DNA of 64,000 nt from Mitsuaria chitosanitabida ATCC BAA-476 = NBRC 102408 (GTDB lineage: Bacteria; Pseudomonadota; Gammaproteobacteria; Burkholderiales; Burkholderiaceae_C), in the NCBI RefSeq assembly GCF_001598255.1, contig NZ_BCYP01000030.1, positions 1-64,000 on the forward strand. The letters run 5' to 3'. The notes under the pieces are model-generated. The model was not told the origin of the DNA and did no database searches. It saw only the letters and a list, made by a program, of their open reading frames with translations. Numbering within the stretch: position 1 is the stretch's first letter; every line of letters begins with the position of its first letter. The position numbers and the translations under genes were made by a program. This document shows, in pieces, positions 59,006-64,000 of this stretch.

Positions 59006-60289
59006 TCAAGCGCCTACCGAAGCGCCCTTGCGCCGGATCACCATCGCCATCACCGCCGCCAGCAGGCAGGCCGCTCCCGCCACATACAGCGCGGGCGAGT
59101 AGCTCAGCAGCAGGCTGCGGCTCAACCCGGCGCCGTAGGCCGCGACCGCCGCGCCGATCTGGTGGCCCGCGAAGATCCACCCGAACACCATGCCCACCTT
59201 GGCCGCTCCGAAGCGCTCCGCCGTCAGGCGGACCGTCGGCGGCACGGTCGCGATCCAGTCCAGCCCATAGAACACCGCGAACAGCGACAGCCCGTAGAGC
59301 GTGAACTCCGCGTTCGGCAGCCACAGCAGCGACAGCCCCCGCAGCGCGTAGTACCAGCACAGCAGCTTGCGCGCGTCGTAGCGGTCGCTGAGCCAGCCCG
59401 AGGCGATGGTGCCGATGAAGTCGAACATCCCCATCATCGCCAGCACCGAGGCCGCGGGCACCGCGGCCAGGCCGTAGTCGCCGCACAGCGAGATGAAATG
59501 GGTCTGCACCAAGCCGTTGGTCGACAGCCCGCAGATGAAGAAGGTCCCGAACAGCAGCCAGAAGGTCGGCTGCGTCGACGCCTCGCGCAGCGCGGCGAAA
59601 GGTGTCCGCCAGGTCACCGGCGCGGCCGGGGCCGCGGGCGCGGCGGCCGTCGCGGGATCGGCGCCATAGGGCGCCAGTCCCACGTCCGACGGCCGGTCGC
59701 GCATGAACAGCAGCACCAGCGCCATCACCGCCAGGCACAGCACCGCCAGCGGCAGCAGCGGCGAGCGCCAGCCCCAGTGCTCGATCATCCAGGCGGCGAT
59801 GGGCAGGCAGATCAGCTGGCCGGTGGCGGCGCTGGCCGTGAGGATCCCCATGATCAGCCCGCGACGGGTCGCGAACCAGCGGTTGGACACGACCGCGCCC
59901 AGCACCAACGCGGTCATGCCGCTGCCCACGCCCAGCATCACGCCCCACAGCAGCACCAGCTGCCACAGCTGCGTCACCAGCCCCGCGAGCAGCATGCCGC
60001 CGCCGACCAGCGACAGCGCCGTCGCCACCACGGCCCGCACGCCGAAGCGCTCCATCAGCACCGCCGCGAAGGGCCCCATCAACCCGAACAGCGCGAAGCG
60101 CAGCGCCAGCGCGGACGAGATCTGGCTGGTCGACCAGCCGAACTCCTTGGCCAGCGGCTGCAGCATCGCGCCAGGCAGCCCCAGCGCCGCCGACATGAAC
60201 AGCATGGTCAGGAAGGTCAGCCCGGCGATCACCCAGCTGAAGTGAAGACCTTGATGGGTCAGGCGGCGGGACAGGGCGGGTGCGAGCAT
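59006..60289 (-). CDS. MFS transporter
   Basis: A 427-residue 12-helix major facilitator superfamily permease. It starts MLAPALSRRLTHQGLHFSW at ATG 60289 (GAGGT upstream; the open frame upstream is not conserved). The cytoplasmic loop between helices 2 and 3 has LMERFGVRAVV, and helix 4 begins near GVGSGMTALVLG. The second half starts about residue 220 after an Ala/Pro loop. It resembles monocarboxylate/oxalate-formate antiporter type permeases, but the substrate is unknown. A TetR regulator is divergent, suggesting local control. Confidence 0.9.
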   Translation of the reverse strand: MLAPALSRRLTHQGLHFSWVIAGLTFLTMLFMSAALGLPGAMLQPLAKEFGWSTSQISSALALRFALFGLMGPFAAVLMERFGVRAVVATALSLVGGGMLLAGLVTQLWQLVLLWGVMLGVGSGMTALVLGAVVSNRWFATRRGLIMGILTASAATGQLICLPIAAWMIEHWGWRSPLLPLAVLCLAVMALVLLFMRDRPSDVGLAPYGADPATAAAPAAPAAPVTWRTPFAALREASTQPTFWLLFGTFFICGLSTNGLVQTHFISLCGDYGLAAVPAASVLAMMGMFDFIGTIASGWLSDRYDARKLLCWYYALRGLSLLWLPNAEFTLYGLSLFAVFYGLDWIATVPPTVRLTAERFGAAKVGMVFGWIFAGHQIGAAVAAYGAGLSRSLLLSYSPALYVAGAACLLAAVMAMVIRRKGASVGA

Positions 60290-60453
60290 GGCGACCTCAC
60301 GGGCGGCGGTCAGGCCGGCCAGTTTTGATGACGGTCGGCATCGTAATCGCAAGCCCCGCCGGTCGCTCGAATTTGATGATGACCATATTCAAAACCATGC
60401 CTTCGCCGGAAGTTGGCGGCCCAGGCGAAGTCGGCGATACGATGACGTCCATC

Positions 60454-61044
60454 ATGAAAGTCAGCAAGGAACAGTCGGCCGCCAACCGGCAGGCGCTGGT
60501 CGAGGCCGCCTCGCGTCTGTACCGGGAGCGCGGCATCGCCGGCGTCGGTCTGGCGGAGATCGCGCGCGAGGCCGGCTTCACGCACGGCGGCTTCTACGGG
60601 CGTTTCGCGTCCAAGGAGGAACTCGCGGCCGAGGCCTGCGATCAGGCCTTCGAGGGCGCGCTGGGCAAGCTGTCGGCGCAGTTCGAGCGCCACGGCGGCG
60701 ACCTGACGACGCTACTTCGGCGCTACTTCGGCGCGACGCATCGCGACACGCCCGGCGCGGGCTGCCCGATGACCTCGCTGGCGGTCGACGCCGCGCGGGA
60801 GGGCGGACAGCTCGGCCAGTCCATGAGCCAGGGCATCGACGCCTATCTGCGGGCACTGGCCATCCACCGGCCCGACGGGACCGTCGTCGACGAGCCGACG
60901 CCCGAGGACCAGGCCCGCGCGATCCGGACGCTGACGACCATGGTCGGCGCCGTCGTGCTGGCGCGCGCCTGCGGGCAGGGCGCGCCGGGGCTGTCGGATC
61001 AGATCCTCAGGACGTCGCTCGAGCAGCTGACGACGGGAGCTTGA
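60454..61044 (+). CDS. TetR-family regulator
   Basis: A 196-residue regulator. The TetR HTH is at residues 10-57: AASRLYRERGIAGVGLAEIAREAG and THGGFYGRFASKEEL. The C-terminal ligand domain has no clear relatives I can name. Start is ATG 60454 (MKVSKEQSAANRQ), typical of a TetR subgroup; an ATG four codons upstream is also in frame. It diverges from the MFS gene across 164 bases, whose AT-rich part near 60366-60390 probably holds the promoters and operator. Its end overlaps the convergent permease by 38 bases. Confidence 0.88.
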   Translation: MKVSKEQSAANRQALVEAASRLYRERGIAGVGLAEIAREAGFTHGGFYGRFASKEELAAEACDQAFEGALGKLSAQFERHGGDLTTLLRRYFGATHRDTPGAGCPMTSLAVDAAREGGQLGQSMSQGIDAYLRALAIHRPDGTVVDEPTPEDQARAIRTLTTMVGAVVLARACGQGAPGLSDQILRTSLEQLTTGA

Positions 61045-61897
61045 GCACGCCCACCGCCAGCGCGGTGCCCACCAGCACGACCAGGCAGCCCAGCGCCATG
61101 CTTGCGCTCAGGGTCTCGCCCAGGAAGATCCAGCCCCACAGCAGGCCGAAGACCGGGATCAGGAAGGTCACCGAGATGGTGTTGGTCGGGCCGACCCGCT
61201 TCATCAGGCGGAAGAACAGGATGTAGGCGATGCCGGTGCACAGCAGCGCCAGCAGGGCGACCGCGCCCCAGGCATGCGCGCTGGGCAGCGCGGCGGGCCG
61301 CAGCGTCCAGGCGGGCAGGGCCAGCAGCAGGGCGGCGGCGAACTGGCTGCCGGTGGCCACCGCCAGCGGGCTGGCGCCGGACAGGTAGCGTTTGGTCGCG
61401 CTGGCGGCGACGCCGTAGCTCAGCGCGGCGATCAGGCAGGCGACGATGGCGAAGCCGCTGCCGCCCGGCTTGAACGAGGCCTTGTCCCAGGCCAGCAGCA
61501 CCACGCCAGCGAACCCCAGCGCCAGGCCCACCAGCCGCGAGCCGTCCAGCCGTTGCCCGAACCAGGCCCAGGCGACCAGCGCGCCCCACATGGGCGTGGT
61601 GGCATTCAGGATGCTCGACAGGCCGGCGTTGATCGACAGCGCGGCGAAGCTGAACAGCGCGAACGGGAAGGCGCTGTTGAGCAGGCCCACCAGCAGCAGG
61701 CCCTTCCAGTGGGTGCGCAGGTCGCCGAGGCCCTCGCGCAGACCCAGCAGCGGGATCAGGAAGAGCGAGGCGCCGGCCACCCGCACCGCGGCGGTGGCCA
61801 CCGCGCCGAACTCCGGCGCGGCCAGGCGCATGAACAGGAAGGACGCGCCCCAGATGGCGGCCAGGACCAGCAGTTCGATCAGATCGCTTCGCTTCAC
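61007..61897 (-). CDS. DMT-family permease (EamA domains)
   Basis: A 296-residue membrane protein with about ten helices in two EamA halves. It starts with GTG at 61897 (KRSDLIELLVLAAIWGASFLFMRL), with AAAGGT upstream. WGASF in helix 1 and the repeat near residue 150 are typical of drug/metabolite exporters of the DMT superfamily. The GTG overlaps the ogt stop as GTGA, so it is coupled to the repair genes upstream, an unusual partner for which I cannot give a reason. Its 3' end overlaps the TetR gene. Confidence 0.9.
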   Translation of the reverse strand: MKRSDLIELLVLAAIWGASFLFMRLAAPEFGAVATAAVRVAGASLFLIPLLGLREGLGDLRTHWKGLLLVGLLNSAFPFALFSFAALSINAGLSSILNATTPMWGALVAWAWFGQRLDGSRLVGLALGFAGVVLLAWDKASFKPGGSGFAIVACLIAALSYGVAASATKRYLSGASPLAVATGSQFAAALLLALPAWTLRPAALPSAHAWGAVALLALLCTGIAYILFFRLMKRVGPTNTISVTFLIPVFGLLWGWIFLGETLSASMALGCLVVLVGTALAVGVLKLPSSAARATS

Positions 61898-62523
61898 GCG
61901 GGTACCTTTTGCGGGTTGGGCGAGGCGCGTAGCGTATCCGGCAACCCGCCCTCGATTGTCAGCAGGGCCTCCTTGCGGTGCAGACCGCCGGCGTAGCCGG
62001 TGAGGCTGCCGTCGGCGCCGACCACGCGGTGGCACGGGATCAGCACCGACACGGGGTTGCGACCCACCGCCGCGGCGACCGCGCGGACCGCCTCGGGCCG
62101 GCCCAGACGCGCGGCGAGCTCGCCATAGGTGATGGTCTCGCCCGCCGGGATCGCCAGCAGCGCCTGCCAGACGGCCTGCTGGAAGGGCGTGCCGCGCGGC
62201 GACATCGGCGGCAGGGCGGGCGACTCGCTCCGCGACGCGTCCCGCGACTTGCCGGCGAAGTAATCGCGCAGCACGGCCACCGTGTCGCGCAGCAGCGGGT
62301 CGGCGTCGTCACGCGGGGCGTCGACACCGCCGGGGTGGTACTTCTGGCCCTCGAACCAGAGGCCGGACAGGCCCTGGTCATTGCGGGCGACCAGCAGCGG
62401 CCCCAGCGGGGTGGCGGTCTCGGTCCAGGCGGTGTGGCGGGGCGCGGCGCGCGAGGCGGCGGCCCGGGGGGACGCCGACACGGGGGCGGTGCCGGGGCGG
62501 GCGGTGGTGCGGGGTGTCTTCAT
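61894..62523 (-). CDS. ogt: Methylated-DNA-protein cysteine methyltransferase
   Basis: A 209-residue suicide enzyme removing O6-methyl from guanine. The acceptor Cys is in VLIPCHRVVG, the helix-turn-helix is GETITYGELAARLGRPEAVRAVA, and GGLHRKEALLTIEG completes the active site. The first 35 residues are Ala/Pro/Arg-rich and not conserved. ATG at 62523 has AGGAGA upstream and overlaps the stop of the glycosylase gene as ATGA. Ada or Ogt type cannot be separated strictly; length and lack of an AraC domain favour Ogt. Confidence 0.93.
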   Translation of the reverse strand: MKTPRTTARPGTAPVSASPRAAASRAAPRHTAWTETATPLGPLLVARNDQGLSGLWFEGQKYHPGGVDAPRDDADPLLRDTVAVLRDYFAGKSRDASRSESPALPPMSPRGTPFQQAVWQALLAIPAGETITYGELAARLGRPEAVRAVAAAVGRNPVSVLIPCHRVVGADGSLTGYAGGLHRKEALLTIEGGLPDTLRASPNPQKVPA

Positions 62524-64000
62524 CGCGTCATCTCCTTTTTCATGGCGGCGGCGGAACGGCCCGCCTTGGCCGCGGTCCTGGCGGCGGCCCGGGCCTCGCT
62601 GGCGGCGGCGCTCGCGGCGGAGGCCTCGCGCCAGAGCTGCAGCACGGCGTAGCTGCGGTAGGGGGCGAAGTGCTCGGCGGCGGCGATCAGCTCGCGCGGC
62701 CGCAGCGGGGTGCCGGCGCGCTGCTCCAGGCATTGCTTGAGCACCACGTCGCCGGGCAGGTAGGCGTCGGGCCAGCTCCAGCCTCGCATCAGCATGTAGT
62801 GCGCGGTCCAGGGGCCCAGGCCGGGCAGGGCGGCGAGCTCGGCGATCGCGTCCTCGACCGTGCCGCGGCCCTGCGCGAAGGCCAGGGTCGGCCATTGACG
62901 GGCGAGATGGATCAGCGCCTCGGCGCGGCGCGCCGGCATGCCCAGCGAGGCGACGTCGTCGACGGTGGCGGCGGCCAGCGTGGCCGGCGTCGGGAAGACG
63001 TGGGTCACCCCGGCTGGCGCGCCGAGCGCGTCGGGCAGCGGGACGCCGAACTTCGCGATCAGGCGCGTGGCCAGCGTGCGGGCGGCGGCGACCGTGATCT
63101 GCTGGCCCAGCACCGCGCGGATCGCCAGCTCGAAGCGGTCCAGCGAGCCCGGCAGCCGCAGCCCCTCGGCGGCCGGGCCGAGCGTCTCGCCCAGCGCGGC
63201 GGCGATCGCCTGCGGATCGGCGTCCAGGTCCAGCCAGCGCCTCAGCCGCGGCATCAGCTGCGCGATCGCCGGCCACAGCGAGGCGCTCAGCGAGAGCCGC
63301 ACCTGCGCGCGCTCGGCGCCGTCGGGGCTCAGCCGGATCGACACCCAGCCCAGCAGATCGTCTTGACCGGCGCGGACCAGGCGCACGCTGCGCGACAGCG
63401 TCAGCGCCGCCACGTCGACCTGCTCGACGCCCGGCACCGCACGCGCCGCGAGGAAGCTCAGCAGCGCCGTGCCGAGCAGCGGCGGGCGCAGGTCGAGGCG
63501 CAGTTCAGCGGTCTCGAAGACTCCCGCGCCAGGGGCGTGGGACGGGGGGCGGGCCGTGCGTTCGCCGTGCTCGTCGGTCGCGGACGTCGCGAGCGGCGAC
63601 GCCGCGAGGGCGGTCGCTGTCGGGCCGGGGGCGGGCGGCGCGGAGGCCGACGTCCTGCCGCCGGGCTGGTCGCTCTTGCTGCCCTTGCGCAAGGCGGTCG
63701 GGCTCAGCCGGTAATGTTCCTGGAAGGCGGCGTTGAAGCGGCGCAGCGAGGCGAAGCCGGCGGCCAGCGCCACCTCGGCGATGGGCAGGCGGGTATCGGT
63801 GAGCAACTGTTTCGCCAGCAGCAGACGGCGGGTCTGCAGGTATTGCAGCGGGGCGACGCCATGCACGGTGGTGAACACGCGCCGCACATGGCGCTCGCTC
63901 ACGCCCAGGTGGGCGGCCAGGGCGGGCAGCGAGGCGTCCTCGGGCGCGCATTCGTCCAGCCAGCGGGCGGCCTCGCGGGCCAGCACCTCGGCGGCGTCCA
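62520..64000 (-). CDS. Ada/AlkA-type DNA-3-methyladenine glycosylase 2 (5' end outside window)
   Basis: At least 493 residues are visible; the frame is open to the window edge, so the true start is outside. The visible N-terminal part has an AraC-type HTH (LAAHLGVSERHVRRVF, then PIAEVALAAGFASLRRFNAAF). An AlkA N-terminal domain and HhH-GPD glycosylase domain follow, with LPGLGPWTAHYMLMRG and the catalytic Asp in WPDAYLPGDVVL near the C-terminal part. An Ada zinc domain would be expected in the missing part. A Ser/Ala/Lys tail ends it. It leads the coupled ogt and permease genes, an adaptive-response style operon. Confidence 0.9.
   Translation of the reverse strand, partial: DAAEVLAREAARWLDECAPEDASLPALAAHLGVSERHVRRVFTTVHGVAPLQYLQTRRLLLAKQLLTDTRLPIAEVALAAGFASLRRFNAAFQEHYRLSPTALRKGSKSDQPGGRTSASAPPAPGPTATALAASPLATSATDEHGERTARPPSHAPGAGVFETAELRLDLRPPLLGTALLSFLAARAVPGVEQVDVAALTLSRSVRLVRAGQDDLLGWVSIRLSPDGAERAQVRLSLSASLWPAIAQLMPRLRRWLDLDADPQAIAAALGETLGPAAEGLRLPGSLDRFELAIRAVLGQQITVAAARTLATRLIAKFGVPLPDALGAPAGVTHVFPTPATLAAATVDDVASLGMPARRAEALIHLARQWPTLAFAQGRGTVEDAIAELAALPGLGPWTAHYMLMRGWSWPDAYLPGDVVLKQCLEQRAGTPLRPRELIAAAEHFAPYRSYAVLQLWREASAASAAASEARAAARTAAKAGRSAAAMKKEMTR

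Overview
The window is GC-rich chromosomal DNA from a beta-proteobacterium of the order Burkholderiales. Gene content and order (leuCDB-asd-fimV-truA-trpFBA-accD-folC-SPOR-cvpA-purF-metZ, and dapC-dapD-pilU-dapE-prmB) are those of the Comamonadaceae/Sphaerotilaceae. A secreted chitin-type LPMO and overall style suggest a Roseateles/Mitsuaria/Rubrivivax-like organism, but the genus is an inference.

Layout. 1-1420 (minus) is the 5' part of a very large protein built only of octapeptide repeats; it runs out of the window and shows a higher-order period of 17 octads. 1421-2326 has no gene I can support. 2327-5545 holds a tiny basic protein, an FAD-dependent dehydrogenase and an AA10 LPMO. 5839-11399 is a LysR regulator with leuC, leuD, leuB and asd. 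11781-26567 is a long forward run: fimV, truA, trpF, trpB, trpA, accD, folC, a SPOR protein, cvpA, purF, metZ and gltX. 26713-27594 has six tRNA genes, an Ala-Glu-Asp triplet present twice. 27740-29829 has lexA with a Cdd1-like helix-hairpin-helix gene, divergent from an asparaginase with a LexA-type box between them. 29953-30977 is the ohr/ohrR peroxide pair. 31174-38638 (minus) is the lysine/DAP operon with pilU, prmB and an ABC-F ATPase. 38715-39754 has a SET-domain gene and queF.

39936-58758 starts with smc and zipA and ends with ligA. These three are normally adjacent; here about 12 kb lies between zipA and ligA. It carries a RES/Xre-type toxin-antitoxin pair, a phosphoribosyltransferase, a Ku-LigD end-joining pair, a double-kinase hybrid sensor, a small exported DUF4019-like protein and a CNNM/CBS membrane protein. 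smc is interrupted by one in-frame TAG codon with a plausible restart site 21 bases later. 59006-64000 holds an MFS transporter/TetR pair and a translationally coupled alkylation-repair operon (Ada/AlkA-type glycosylase, Ogt methyltransferase, DMT permease) that leaves the window.

The most unusual items are the hierarchical octad-repeat protein, the split smc, the LexA-type box shared by lexA and the asparaginase gene, the zipA-ligA insertion, and a compound repeat element after ligA.
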